From assembly GCA_015178975.1 (NCBI GenBank), contig WHVD01000007.1, positions 1,240,001 through 1,304,000 of the forward strand: a stretch of DNA of 64,000 nt, given 5' to 3'. The notes beneath the pieces were generated by a model that was not told where the DNA came from, searched no databases, and saw nothing but the letters and a program-made list of their open reading frames with translations. The DNA is from Hysterangium stoloniferum (lineage: Eukaryota; Basidiomycota; Agaricomycetes; Hysterangiales; Hysterangiaceae). A program made the translations under genes and the position numbers. This document shows positions 10,922 through 22,859 of this stretch, in pieces (the stretch's first letter is position 1; every line of letters begins with the position of its first letter).

Positions 10922-11027
10922 GTAGATCATTCAACATGGCTCCAACCGATATAAAAACAGATGCAGTGCTGACTTCTTCCCATCTCATCCGGCACCTGTG
11001 CACATTTTCCTTGGGTTCAACTGTCAT
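10922..11027 (-). pseudogene. 5' part of the ORF split by the Ty3 element
   Basis: ATG at 11027-11025, then 35 codons in frame (MTVEPKENVH ... VGAMLNDLL) up to the target site; the frame continues in 2979-3211. Four bases upstream of the ATG begins the TTAA site of the possible outer element, so the natural 5' end may be lost. Product unknown. Confidence 0.5.
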
Positions 11028-11212
11028 TAATTAAGTCATAGTGTCACAACCGTCACATGTCACATATTGTCACAAACATTCAAAGGTAACTTTCGACAAC
11101 TCTTTGACCTATCGAATTCAACTTGACAAACCGAACATTAATCGACACCATCAAATCTCTTTCAACATGTCTCATTTCGACATCATATATGATTTCATCA
11201 AATAAAGTAAAG

Positions 11213-14200
11213 TTGCTTGGTGGGTGGTGGGCGCTTCTAGGCACCGAAGGCGCCCCAATCTGTGAGGGCGCGGAGCGCCTGAATTTTTCCCCAATTTGTG
11301 AGGGCGCGGAGTGCCCGAACGCTCAGGGGTGGGAGTGTGTGACTCAGCTGAGGGCACGTTAGCGCCCGAATGTTAGTCAGCACGGGAGCAAATCCAGACA
11401 CTTTTTGGCGTTCACGGGAGCATTTTAGCGCCGCGGGAGTATTTGTGCCGCCACGGGAGCTTTTCCCGTGACATTTGTGACATACCCGGAACTATTTTGC
11501 GACCCGTGGGAACATTTTCGGCCATAGCCACGGGAAGCCCGGAAGCCCGCTGTAAAGCCTTGAGGCTGCCACACTTTCTCCCTTCCCCTCTCCCTCCCCC
11601 GGCTTTGTCCTCTTTAAATTGTGAGGGGATCCTCTCTGGAATATTTCTCAGGGTACCTGTGCCCATACCAAGGTGTGTTGAGGGCTGTATTTAATTGTAT
11701 TAAATTTCGCTTTTTTAATAGTTAAATATATTATCCTGCAGTTAGAGTCTGGCTATCCACTGGCCCTGGACCCCCCATATTGATCATTTATCATCTCTGA
11801 AGCCTTCTTCAACTCCTCACGCAATATAAAAGGTGTGGTGAGCTCCTACCTATTATTAATTAATTTTCACTTTGTTTAATGATTAAATAATTTATTTGCA
11901 GTCAGATTACCCTTTCCTGGGTGTTCTTCTCATTGGAATACACAGTCTGAAGGCTACCCTATAATACCAGGTATGTCTTGGGCTTTCTCATGCTGTTGTA
12001 ATATATTTATGAATTATCTTTCCCATTTTTGGGTTATTTTAGACCTATTTGTCTGAATTTCCTTTCCCTGGGACTCTCCACTGCTTTTTGAGTTTTCTCT
12101 GTGAGGATAAGTCGAGTATTGAAGGTGATTCCTGTCCCTGTAATTAACCTTACCTTTTTTTGCTCAAATATTGTTCTTACAGTGAGATTGACCCTCTATT
12201 CTGGGCTGTTTTACCTTGATTGCTGTTTCTATTGTTACTGGAAGATATAACATATCTCCAGGTTTGTATTGGTACCTTCCCTCATGCTATTAAAAAATAT
12301 TTATACATTATTTCTTGCATTTTTAGGCTATTTTAGACCTATTTGGCTCATTTCTTTTCCCTGCCACTCTCTACTGTGTTTGTGACCACTCCCTATAAGT
12401 ATAGGTGGAGTATTGAAAGTGAGTCCTTTCCCTGTAATTTTCTTTGGCTTATTTTAGCCTAATTCACTACAACTTTCTGCCCCTCCTCTCTTCCCCCTCT
12501 CTTGCAGGGTTTCTCTCTCTGCTGCTACTGCTGTGATTGCTATATTAGTATGGATCGAACTCCTGAGCGTAATCGGGAGGAGGAGCGAAGGTAGCATAGG
12601 GCGCAATTGCAAATGACATCTCCATCTGATCGTCATCGGTGTTTAGCTGTGAATTCTAATATACCACCTCCTCTTCAACCATTCTGAGATCTCCATCTTC
12701 CTGTTGGTAGAGGTCAATCTGATAATCCGTTTTTGGTTGCTCAGCCAGGTGGCTCTACTGCAAGTGGCTCTGCTGCAAGTGGCTCTGCTGCAAGTGGCTC
12801 TGTTGCAAGTGGCTCTGTTGCAAGTGGCTCTGCTGCAAGTGGCTCTACTATAGTTGGCTCTGATGCAGTGGCTCTTTTGCGTAGGCAGTATGAAAATTTG
12901 CCACCATTACAACCTCTTAGGCAGGGTGTGGACAGAGAAATCCAGCTGCTCAATTGCAGCGACCAATTTTGCAGTTAGCACCACATATCCAGCAGGGTAA
13001 TCAACCAGCAAATGCACGTGTTCAGCCACAGGCACCAGGTCATGTACGAGGCAATGTAGCTGCTCAGCCTCAGCAACCACTTTATATACAACAGGGTGCA
13101 CCTGCAAATGAAGCTCTCCAGCCTGCAGTTGGCTCTGCTGGAGTAGCTGCTCTGTATGCTCAGTATGCTGCTTTACCACCATTAGACCAACCTGCTCAAT
13201 TGCAGCCACAAATTTTACAGTCAGCACCACATCCACAGCATGGTCATCAACCGGGAAATGTACCTCCACCAGTACAGCAAAGTCATCCATCTGCACTACT
13301 GCAACATAGTCATGCTTTGATTAATGCAGTTCCACAACTCCAGTCACAGATACCCATTTTGCAATTAGCACCACCACAGCATCATCATCCACCTGGAAAT
13401 CCAGCTCCACAACAACAACAACCACCTATTTTGCAGTGGGCACCACCACAGCTTCACCATCCACCTGGAAATCCAGCCCCACAACTGCACTATGGTCATT
13501 TACCTATTAATGCCATTCCACAACTCCAGGCACAGGTACCCATTTTGCAATTAGCACCACCACAGCATCATCATCCACCTGGAAATTCAGCTCAACAACA
13601 ACAACAAGCACCTATTTTGCAGTGGGCACCACCACAGCTTCACCATCTACCTGGAAATCCAGCTCCACAACAGCAACAACAGCTACAGTTAGCACCACCT
13701 CCTGCCATTCCCCCACCTCCTGCTATGCACCCACCTCCTGCCATACACCCACTCCCACCTGCAGCCATGCCTCCACCTCTACTTCCTGTTGCACAATTAC
13801 CCATTGGAAGGCAGCCAGTTGTTGAGGCCAGGTTCCCAAGATATGACTTGGGTCCTATGAACATACAGTGTCCAGACTGTGGAGCCTTTCACTGGATGGA
13901 TGAGCGTCTGGCAAATAGCTCTAAGACACATCCAAAATTTGGCAAGTGTTGCAAGGGAGGAAAGGTGGCTCTCCCAATACTTGAGCCAGTCCGTCACACT
14001 TTAAGGTCTCTCCTTGAGGATAATACAGACAATGGCAAGGAATTTCGGAAGAATATTCGGGCATATAATAATGCATTTGCATTTACATCACTGGGTGTCA
14101 ATTTGGATGAGTCTGTCTTGCAGGGTGGTGGTGGCCCATATGTCTTCAAAATCCATGGTGAACTGTATCACCAGCATGGTTCCTTGATTTCTTACACAGA

Positions 14201-17200
14201 AGGTGGATCATGTAGTTATGCTCAGCTTTACATCCATGATCCTGCATTGGCACAGGAGGATGGACTGATGCAGGCATTGCAGCAGAGGCAGAATCATAGG
14301 GCAAATCGAAGCCTAAACAACCAAACCTTTTCTGACTTGCAGGATATGATGGAGCAATATAATCCATTTATAGAACTCTATCACCAGGCACATGAGCGAT
14401 TAAGAACACAGGCAGAGACTCCAAGGTTACATGTCAGGCTGAGCTACAAAGCTTTTAATGATCCCAGATGGTACAATCTTCCAACTGGTGATGAACTTGC
14501 AGTCATTCTCCCTGGAGATGGTGATGCAGGTCATGGTGACCCAAGGGATATTATTGTTCAGAGGAGAGGGGGCCAGTTCCATCATGTCCATGATGCACAA
14601 GCCATTTATACACCCCTTCATTATGTCATGCTCTTTCCCAGGGGTGAGTGTGGTTGGTCATGGGATATTCCCTATGCAAATCAAAATTGGCAGCCCTAAC
14701 CTGGACAGCAGGATGAAGGTGAAGATGAAGAAAAAAGTCGGAAAGTGACCCAATGTGAATATTATGCCTATCGCCTATTTCCCAGAGCATACAAAGCCAT
14801 GACCCTTTTTTATGCACAAAAGCTATTCCAGCAGTATATTGTCAATGCCTGGGCAGTAACAGAGCAGCACAGATTGAGATTTCTCAGGGATAATCAACCA
14901 AGGTTACGTGCAGAACTCTACAACCAAGTGGTTGATGCATTTACAAATCAGGATGTCAGCACAGATGCCAATAGTATTGGTCAGAGGGTCATACTGCCTT
15001 CTACATTTACTGGAAGTTCAAGGGATATGAGACAAAGTTTACAAAATTCATTTGCAATTGCATGCAAGTATGGAAATGCCAGCTGCTTTATCACCATGAC
15101 TGCTAATCCCAAGTGGAAGGAGGTTACTGATGAATTGCTTCCTGGACAGACTGCTGCTGATCATCCTGATTTGGTCTCCCGTGTCTTTGCTGCCAAGAAG
15201 GCTAAGCTGCTCAAGATGATCACAGAGGACCAGATCTTTGGTAGAACTGTAGCCCATATCCATGTCATTGAATTCCAAAAGTGGGGTCTTCCACACATGC
15301 ACTGCCTCATATGGTTTGATGACCAGAATAAGCCAAGGACATCAGAAGATGTTGACTCATTTGTTTCTGCCTGTTTTCCAAATCCTGAAACACATCCCAG
15401 ACTCTTTAATTTAGTAGGACAACTCATGACCCATGGTCCCTGTGGAACTGATCATCCAAATGCTGCCTGTATGGTTGATAAGAAGTGCAGTAAATACTAT
15501 CCAAAGGATTGGTGTGAAGCCACCATTGTCAATGAGGAAGGCTATCCAACATATGCTTGCCCCAACAATGGAAGGGTTTATGAAACTCCCAAGTTTACAT
15601 ATGACAACAGACATGTCGTCCCTTACTCCCCCATTTTGATTCTCACCTTTGAATGCCACATCAATGTAGAGTTGACTTTTACCAATAGGTCAATGAAGTA
15701 CATGCATAAATACTGTTACAAGGGCCATGATCGTACAACTATGGAATTTGGAAAGACACCAGATGAAATTCAACAGTACCTTGATGCACGTTATGTCAGT
15801 GCACATGAATCTGTCTGGCAATTACTGCGTAATGAACTCCACACCCAGGTTCCTGCAGTAATGGCACTTGGGGGGTCCATCTTCCTGGGGAAAACACTGT
15901 ACTTTTTGATGGTGATCAAGGTCCTGCTGAGGCTTTACAAAGGGCAGAGCGTTCAGGGACAACTCTCATGGCTTATTTTGAAGCTAATGCCAAGGGTCTC
16001 ATTGGTTATAATGGACAGCGTGCCCAGGACACATTTTATATGGACTTTCCTGAGTATTTCACATATGTCCCCAAGAAGAAATCATGGAAGCCACGTCAAA
16101 GTGGTTTTTCCATAGGGCGCATTCATTTTGTCAATATTGCCAGTGGGGAAAGATTCCACCTCCGTACTTTGCTCACTGTTGTCAAAGGTGCCACCTCATT
16201 TGAACAGCTCAGGACTTTTCAGGGTGAGACTTATCCCACATTTCAGCAAGCCTGTGTTGCACGTGGTTTGCTTGAAGATGACTGCCAGTGGCACATGTGC
16301 CTCACAGAAGCCAGTCGCATAGAGTCTGGGTTTCAACTTCGCAGGTTGTTTGCCATCATTTTGACCATGTCCTCCCCTGCACAACCCCATGAACTCTGGA
16401 ATGACTTTAAAGTATTTCTTTGTGATGATTTGAAGTTCATACTTCAGCAAAAACATGGCATTCTCAATCCATCACCAAACAGCATTTATGACTTTGGTCT
16501 CTATGAGATTGATAAGATCCTCCGCTATTCTGGAAAGTCCCTCTCACACTATCCAACCATGCCAAACTGCACTGATGTTTGGGATGGGATTGTTGGCAAC
16601 CGTCTCATTAGGGAGCAGTCAGATTATGATGTCAATATTGAGCATGCCAGTGCCCAAGCCAATCTTGAAAAGTGCAATCCTGAACAACGAGCTGCCTTTG
16701 AGACTATCATGAAGGCAGTGGATGAGGAGCAGCAGGGCAAGTTGTTTTTTGTGAATGGTCCAGGTGGCACTGGCAAGTCCTTTGTATGGAATACTCTGGC
16801 ACATGCATGTCGTGCCAAGGGCTACATTGTGCTTTGTGTCGCATCTTCTGGAATTGCATCAATGATTCTCAAGGGTGGTCGCACTTCTCACAGCACATTT
16901 TCAATCCCTGTTCCCTGTGAGAAGGATGCTCTATGTCATATCAAAAAGGGTTCAGAAAAAGCAGAGCTCATGAAGAAGGTCCAACTGATTATCTGGGATG
17001 AAGTTCCCATGCAGTCACGTTTCACATGTGAGGCAGTTGACAGAACCCTGAGGGATTTATTAGACAAGGAGGATCTTCCCTTTGGAGGGATTCCTGTGGC
17101 CTAGGGAGGTGACTTCCAGCAGACTTTGCCTGTTGTACCTAAGGGTTCAAAAGAACAGATCATTGGACAATGTATCCAGAAATCAGAGTTGTGGAAGCAT

Positions 17201-18293
17201 ATCAAGGTACTCTTCTTGAAAAAGAATATGCGGGTGGACCAGGATGATCCAGACAGTCAACAGTTTGCTCAATGGCTATTAGATATAGGCCATGGAAAGG
17301 ATTTACCTTTGGATCATACAATGGATATCCCTCCTCATATGATCTGTGGTCCAGAAATGTCAGATCTAATTGCTGAGATATATCCAGACATCCATGTGGA
17401 TAGAGACCAAAGAGATTGGCAAGATGAAGACTTCTTAGACCGGGCAATTCTGTGTCCAAGGAATTCAGAGGTTGATGAGATTAATTCAGAACTTCTGAAT
17501 AAATTCCCTGGGGAGAGTTGGGTATACCACAGTGCCGATACTGCAGAGGGAGACAGTGAGACAGAGATGTATCCTGTAGAGTATTTGAACAGCCTGAATT
17601 TTGGTGGAATCTCACCGAGTCAACTTGAGGTGAAGCCAGGAGTGCCATTGATGCTATTATGGAACATAGATCCACAGAGGGGACTTTTCAATGAGATACG
17701 ATTGCAATTGGTGAAAATGGAAAATCATTTGCTTCAAGTGCGGATCCTAACTGGACCATGTACTGGGAAACTGGCATTTTTTTCACGGATCAAAATAATT
17801 ACAAATGATGATCAACTGCCATTTAAACTGCATCGTATTCAGTTTCCAGTGCGGTTAGCATTTGCAATGACGATCAACAAGTCACAGGGACAGTCTTTGA
17901 AAGTGGTGGGAATAGATTTGAGAATGGCAGTGTTTGGACATGGGCAATTGTATGTGGGACTTTCAAGGGGAAGAAGTTGGAATAGGATAAAAATATTATT
18001 AAAGGAGACAAAGAGAACAGCAAATATAGTGTACAAAGATGTATTATTAGATTGAAGTTTTAATGTATTTTGATTGATTGTTTCTAACTTTTCTAACTTC
18101 TAACAGTGATTGTGATATGTAAATACTTAGAAATGCTCAGAAATACTTAGAAGTGCTGAGAAATACTTAAGAGTCATGGACGTGGGGGGGTTTGGAGGGC
18201 AAAGCCCCCCAACAAGCCAGAGCCCGCAGCGAAGTTGTGGGGCCGGTCACGAAGTGACCGCCCCGCAGCATAGCAAGGGTTCCCAGGCTTGTC
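11213..18293 (+). mobile_element. Helitron 1 (autonomous type, defective)
   Basis: About 7.1 kb. The 5' end TTGCTTGGTGGGTGGTGGG recurs at 18307, and the 3' end (hairpin GGTCACGAAGTGACC, then GCAGC.TAGCAAGG.TTCCCAGGCTTGTC) recurs at 20600-20668. In between lie a GC-rich 5' section with repeated 'cgggagtatt' words (11250-11530), an AT-rich leader with GT-AG introns (11650-12500), and the Rep-helicase gene. The exact terminal bases are inferred from the limits of similarity with neighbouring elements; canonical TC/CTRR ends were not obvious, which would fit the Helentron/Helitron2 branch. Confidence 0.75.
12550..18055 (+). pseudogene. Helitron 1 Rep (HUH)-helicase gene
   Basis: ATG at 12550 opens an N-terminus (MDRTPERNRE) matching Helitron 2 (TPERN). 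A Gly/Ser/Ala repeat and a long Gln/Pro/His-rich region follow (12954-13800). Next come a CxxC motif (CPDCGAFHWMDERL, about 13869), the Helitron-type N-terminal domain, the HUH motif (GLPHMHCLIWF, about 15283), the paired tyrosines YMHKY (about 15700), and a PIF1-like helicase with Walker A GPGGTGKS (16758-16781), Walker B IIWDE, and the C-terminal INKSQGQSL and GLSRG motifs. The stop is at 18055. Defects: TAG at 12592, TGA near 12685, frameshift near 12940, TAA at 14697-14699, frameshift in a G6 run near 15870, TAG at 17102-17104 (Trp in Helitron 2). The encoded enzyme would nick and unwind DNA for rolling-circle transposition. Confidence 0.88.
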
Positions 18294-18479
18294 CATATAA
18301 TGAATTTTGCTTGGTGGGTGGTGGGTCCACCTTGCCTTTTTTAGTAATTGAGGTGCCCTGATTATGTCATCAATGCATGAGGGCGCGGAGCGCCCGAGCT
18401 TCCCCATGAGGGTCGAAAAATCCCGATGAGGGTGCATTAGCGCCCAAATTCTTCAATTAGTCAGCGTGGGTGCATTTTT

Positions 18480-18960
18480 GCACTCGTGGGAGTATTTAAT
18501 GACGCCGCGGAAGCTTTTCTCACAGCGCGGGAGTATTTTGTGACGGGCGCGGAAGTATTTTCTAACACGTGGAGGTATTTTGTGACGCGTGGAAGTATTT
18601 GTCCACACGCGGGAGTATTTCATCAGGTGTGCAGAGGTATTTTTAGATGCGCGGAAGTATTATCTCATGTGCGCGGAGGTATTTTCCAATGCCGCGGGAG
18701 CATTTTTGAAACACGCAGGAATATTTGTCACATGCGCGGAACCATTTCATACGCCCTATTTCCCACGCACCTCCAGTAGAATTTCCCACGCCCTTCATGT
18801 CAGCATTTCCCACGCCGTTCACGTAAGCATTTCCCACGCAGTTCACATAGCCATTTCCCACGCCCTTCACTGGACCATTTCCCACGCCCCTCAAGAACAC
18901 ATTCCCACGACCTTTCCGGGAGAATTGTCCGCCCCCTTTTGGGAGTATTTCCCGCGCCCT
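18480..18960. repeat. Two opposed arrays of a short 'GCGGGAGTATTT' word
   Basis: From 18480 to about 18745 the word g-cgcggGAGTATTTt recurs roughly every 22-30 bases. From about 18755 to 18960 its reverse complement, ATTTCCCACGCC, recurs at similar spacing. The two halves form a degenerate large inverted repeat. Helitron 1 carries a few forward copies at 11385-11500. Confidence 0.7.
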
Positions 18961-19540
18961 CACGGAAGCATTCGATAAAATACAATAAATGAAAATAAAA
19001 TAGAATAAATCGAAATAAAATACAGTAAATGAAAATAAAATGCTTCAAAATTACATAAAATCGGAAAAATCAAAATAAAATACAATAAATCAAAATAAAA
19101 TGTTTAAAAATACAATAAAATAAATCAAAATAAAATGGAATAAATTGAAATACAATAAAATGTATCAAAATACAATACAATACATCAATGCTCTATCCAT
19201 GCTCTATTAATGTTTCTTCAATGCTTATCAATTCTCAATCAATGCTCCATGAATGCTTAATGAACATTCTCCTCTCCTCAATCAATGCTGTGTCAATTGT
19301 ACATCAATTCCAGTTGAATCAACTCAATTTCTATTCAGTTATTCCATCTGAAACCATTGCTTTTTTGAAACCATTACTCCTTTTGCAACCATTCCTGCTT
19401 TTGAAACTGTTGCTCCTTTTGTTCCATTTGTAATATTTCTTTCTGTCTTTTGTAATACCTTTTGTAATGGTTTCTGTTCTTTAAACAGTTTCCATTCTTA
19501 CACTTTTGTCACTGTTGTTTTCTTTTGTGACCATTCTTTA

Positions 19541-19670
19541 CGGGTGTTTCCATTGTAACGGGTGTTTCTGTTGTAACGGGTGTTTCCGTTGTAACGGGTG
19601 TTTCCGTTGTAACGGGTGTTTCTGTTGTAACAGGTGTTTCCATTGTAACGGGTGTTTCTGTTGTAACAAT
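19541..19670. repeat. 18-bp minisatellite, unit GGGTGTTTCCGTTGTAAC
   Basis: About seven near-identical 18-bp units differing by C/T at two positions, with more degenerate units either side (19350-19540 and 19670-19740). Because 18 is a multiple of three, both strands give repetitive open frames; these are not evidence of a protein. Confidence 0.9.
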
Positions 19671-19817
19671 TGTTTCCTTCCTTTGTAACAAGTGTTTCCT
19701 TTGTAAAGGGTGTTTCCTTCATAATGTTTGTTTCCTTTTGTTTCTCTTTCTCACAATTGTTTCCTGTTGTAACCATTGTCTCCTTTGTAACACTTTCCAT
19801 CCCCTGAACACTTTCCA

Positions 19818-20110
19818 TTCTGAGGTGACTTTCCATTCTAAGGTGACTTTCCATTCTAAGGTGACTTTCCGTTCTAATGTGACTTTCCGTTCTAAGGTGA
19901 CTTTCCGTTCTAAGGTGACTTTCCATTCTAAAGTGACTTTCCCTTCTAAAGTGACTTTCCCTTCTAAGGTGACTTTCCATTCTAAGGTGACTTTCCGTTC
20001 TAAAGTGACTTTCCGTTCTAAAGTGACTTTCCGTTCTAAAGTGACTTTCCGTTTTAAAGTGACTTTCCGTTCTAAAGTGACTTTCCATTCTAAAGTGACT
20101 TCCCTTCCTT
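19818..20110. repeat. 18-bp minisatellite, unit GTGACTTTCCGTTCTAAA
   Basis: About sixteen 18-bp units, varying chiefly at the A/G before TGACTTTCC and the A/G/C before TTCTA. The long minus-strand ORF 19498-20088 (ESHFRT repeats) is a by-product of the period. Confidence 0.92.
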
Positions 20111-20196
20111 TAAAGACTTTCCATCCTTTAAAGACTTTCCATCCTTTAAAGACTTTCCATCCTTTAAAGACTTTCTGTCCTTTAAAGACTTTCTGA
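20104..20196. repeat. 18-bp minisatellite, unit CTTTAAAGACTTTCCATC
   Basis: Five units directly abutting the preceding array. The shared core GACTTTCC suggests one array was seeded from the other. Confidence 0.9.
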
Positions 20197-20211
20197 ACAC
20201 TTTCCGTTCTT

Positions 20212-20505
20212 ATGTTCTACGAGACTTTACATTCTACGAGACTTTACGTTCTACGAGACTTTACGTTCTACGAGACTTTACGTTCTACGAGACTTTACGT
20301 TCTACGAGACTTTACGTTCTACGAGACTTTACGTTCTACGAGACTTTACGTTCTACGAGACTTTACGTTCTACGAGACTTTACGTTCTACGAGACTTTAC
20401 GTTCTACGAGACTTTACGTTCTACGAGACTTTACGTTCTACGAGACTTTACGTTCTACGAGACTTTACATTCTACGAGACTTTACGTTCTACGAGACTTT
20501 ACATT
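20212..20505. repeat. 17-bp minisatellite, unit GTTCTACGAGACTTTAC
   Basis: About seventeen units of 17 bp, nearly perfect, with only CATTCT/CGTTCT variation at the edges. The homogeneity suggests recent expansion. CpGs are intact here, unlike the neighbouring Helitron coding regions. Confidence 0.93.
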
Positions 20506-21771
20506 TGAAGGCAATTTCCTTGACAACGAGTCTCAGAAATACTTAAGAGTTGTCAATGCGGGGGGGTTTGGGGGGTGAACCCCCCAACAAGCCGGAGCCC
20601 GCAGCGAAGTTGTGGGGCAGGTCACGAAGTGACCGCCCCGCAGCGTAGCAAGGATTCCCAGGCTTGTCATATATAAGTTAATTCACGTCGGTGGGTCCGT
20701 GGGTGCTGCTTAGTCACTAATTGGTCAGCATTAGGTCAGCACCTGCGAGCGAAGCGAGCAGCCAAGTGGTCACCTGCGAGCAAAGCGAGCCTAGGTTTTC
20801 CCATGCCCACAATGGCACCCCGGTGACAGTCACACATGTTGCCAGGCACGACGCGCCATTCAATGCCCATTTGTGACATAATGCCCTCGGTCGCTGACGC
20901 ACCCGGTCCCACGACGTGCCATTCATGCGCTTCGTGACACCTGCACGACGTTGCGCGACCGGGTGCATTACGTCACAAACGCGCGCGCATTCAAACACAA
21001 CGTGCGTATTACATCGCAAATGCGTGCATGCAAATACAACATGCCGCGCCCATTTGCATGCGTATGCGGGTGCATCTTCACTCACGTCACGCCGTCTCAC
21101 TCAGGTCACATCCCTTTACCCACATCGTGCCGCTTTGCCCACATCGTGCCGCCTCACTGTCGTGCCATCCTGGGCGCATTACATCACAAACGCGGACTCA
21201 CCGCACCACTCACTCGCATCCTAGATTTCCCACGGTGCCTTAGGTTTCCCACGAAATTTCAAAACTCCACCCACTGCTGCCACGCTATCAGGCCATCCAA
21301 TCACCACACCTACATCTTCTGTTCTAAGCTCTCTAAAAATACCCTCTCACCAGTGCTTCTATAGGACAATCAGGAGCTATCATATTAACACTTCTCTGAG
21401 CCTTTTAATTGGCCCATTGGCTTTGAGGTATGTGTCAGCAAATTGTCTCTTTTTCAATCTTAACTTATATGATTTCTTATAAACCTTTGTTCTTTTTTGG
21501 TAGTTTTGTTAAAGTAGATCAGGGAGGTGAAGTTTTGAAGATTTGATTGACTTTCCTGAACATTCCAGTGAGTTATTTGTTAATTTTCGCTTTTTTAATT
21601 TTTTTTAATACATTTGTACCCTTTTTGGCCCAGTTCAGGACTTGAATATATCCTCATAACATCCAGGGTTTTTCAGGTAGGTTTTATGTTATTTTGATCA
21701 TGTTTTTGATTTTCTTTATATTTTTTTGTATTTATATTTCGCATTTTTAATGTTTTTTTAATATTCTTTTA

Positions 21772-22273
21772 GGGAACCTTCTGATCTTTTGATTAGTTTT
21801 TCATCTCAAAGCTTCTTCAAAACATCCAGGACAATTTCAGGTAAGTTTTGGATGATTCTGTTAATGTTTTTCAATTTTTTGTATTTAAATTTCGCGTTTT
21901 TAATGTTCTTTTAGAAAACCATCTGATCTTTTGATTAGTATTTCATCTCAAAGCTTCTTCAAAACATCCAGGACAATTTCAGGTGAGTTTGGGATGATTC
22001 TGTTTATGTTTTTCAATTTTTTGTATTTAAATTTCGCGTTTTTAATGTTTTTTTACTATTCTTTTAGAAAACCTTCTGATCTTTTGATTAGTATTTCATC
22101 TCAAAGCTTCTTCAAAACATCCAGGACAATTTCAGGTGAGTTTGGGATGATTCTGTTCATATTTATTTAAATTTTGCTTTATTAATGTTTTCTTAATGTT
22201 TTTTTAGAAGACCTTTTGATTCTTTGGTTGTTATTTCATCTCAAAGCTTCTTCACAATATTCAGGACATTTTC
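21772..22273 (+). repeat. Tandemly duplicated leader exon-intron units of Helitron 2
   Basis: A 68-nt segment (AAAACC.TCTGATCTTTTG ... CAGGACAATTTCAG) occurs at 21915-21982 and 22068-22135, with closely related copies at about 21772-21840 and 22207-22273 and a weaker one near 22340-22410. Each is bounded by a TTTTAG acceptor and a GTAAGT/GTGAGT donor, with AT-rich introns of 70-85 nt between. The two best copies are 153 bases apart. They precede the coding exon starting near 22860, so they look like 5' untranslated or short N-terminal exons. Confidence 0.75.
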
Positions 22274-22859
22274 AAGTGAGTTGTATGTTATTTTGATCAT
22301 GTTTTTCTTTTTTTTTAATGTTTTTTGAATAATTTAGAGGGATTTCTTATTTCTTTGATAGTCTTTTCCTCTTACAACATCCTTCCAATATCCAAGACAT
22401 TTTCAATTATCAAGTGAGTTGTGAATTCTCTTATATGATGGTATTCTAATACATCTTCTTTTCACTTTTCTTTAGGATTTTTTACTCACTGCAGGTATGT
22501 AAGACATGATACAAGTACCATTTAATCTTTCTGATGCTTTTGGACTAGACTAGGAACATCAGACATATTGCAAGTGAGTGTTTAAATGATATCTTCATAT
22601 TTTAGCATGTTTTTTGATTTTTGTTGAGTATTTTAGATTCTTTTGACTTTGTTCACATCAATTAACTCCAGGATAGCTGGAGTTCCTCAAATGCAATTCA
22701 GCAGGCATTTTATAAGGGTATGTTTACAATCTTTTCTATGGTTACTTGGTATTGACTGAATATTGTCAGGTTTCACTTTTTTGCTTATTGGTAGCTTGCA
22801 TAGTAATGTAAGTCTATTCTATTTTTCATTCAATGTCTAATCTATCCACTATTTTAGGG

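Larger units (their letters stand above)
18307..20668 (+). mobile_element. Non-coding Helitron made of minisatellites, between the two coding ones
   Basis: It starts with the same TTGCTTGGTGGGTGGTGGG as Helitron 1 and ends with the same hairpin/AAGCCGG/GGTCACGAAGTGACC/GCTTGTC 3' block as Helitron 1, so it has both ends of the family, but there is no Rep or helicase. The interior is GC-rich inverted word arrays (18480-18960), an A-rich array (18970-19190), a 'caatgct' array (19190-19330), and four 17-18-bp minisatellites (19350-20505). It could only move using enzymes supplied in trans. Confidence 0.65.

Noticed and set aside
12733..12953. Gly/Ser/Ala repeat as a separate small protein
   Set aside because: It lies in frame with the Helitron 1 N-terminus starting at 12550 and is better explained as its low-complexity leader.
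19498..20088. 196-codon minus-strand ORF of ESHFRT repeats
   Set aside because: It is the translation of an 18-bp minisatellite; any frame without a stop in one unit stays open. No flanking coding signal.
19541..20505. Short regular repeats as a CRISPR array
   Set aside because: Units abut with no unique spacers, and the sequence context is eukaryotic transposon DNA.
20212..20508. 98-codon plus-strand ORF with 17-residue repeats
   Set aside because: Produced by the 17-bp array (three units per 17 codons); not evidence of a protein.
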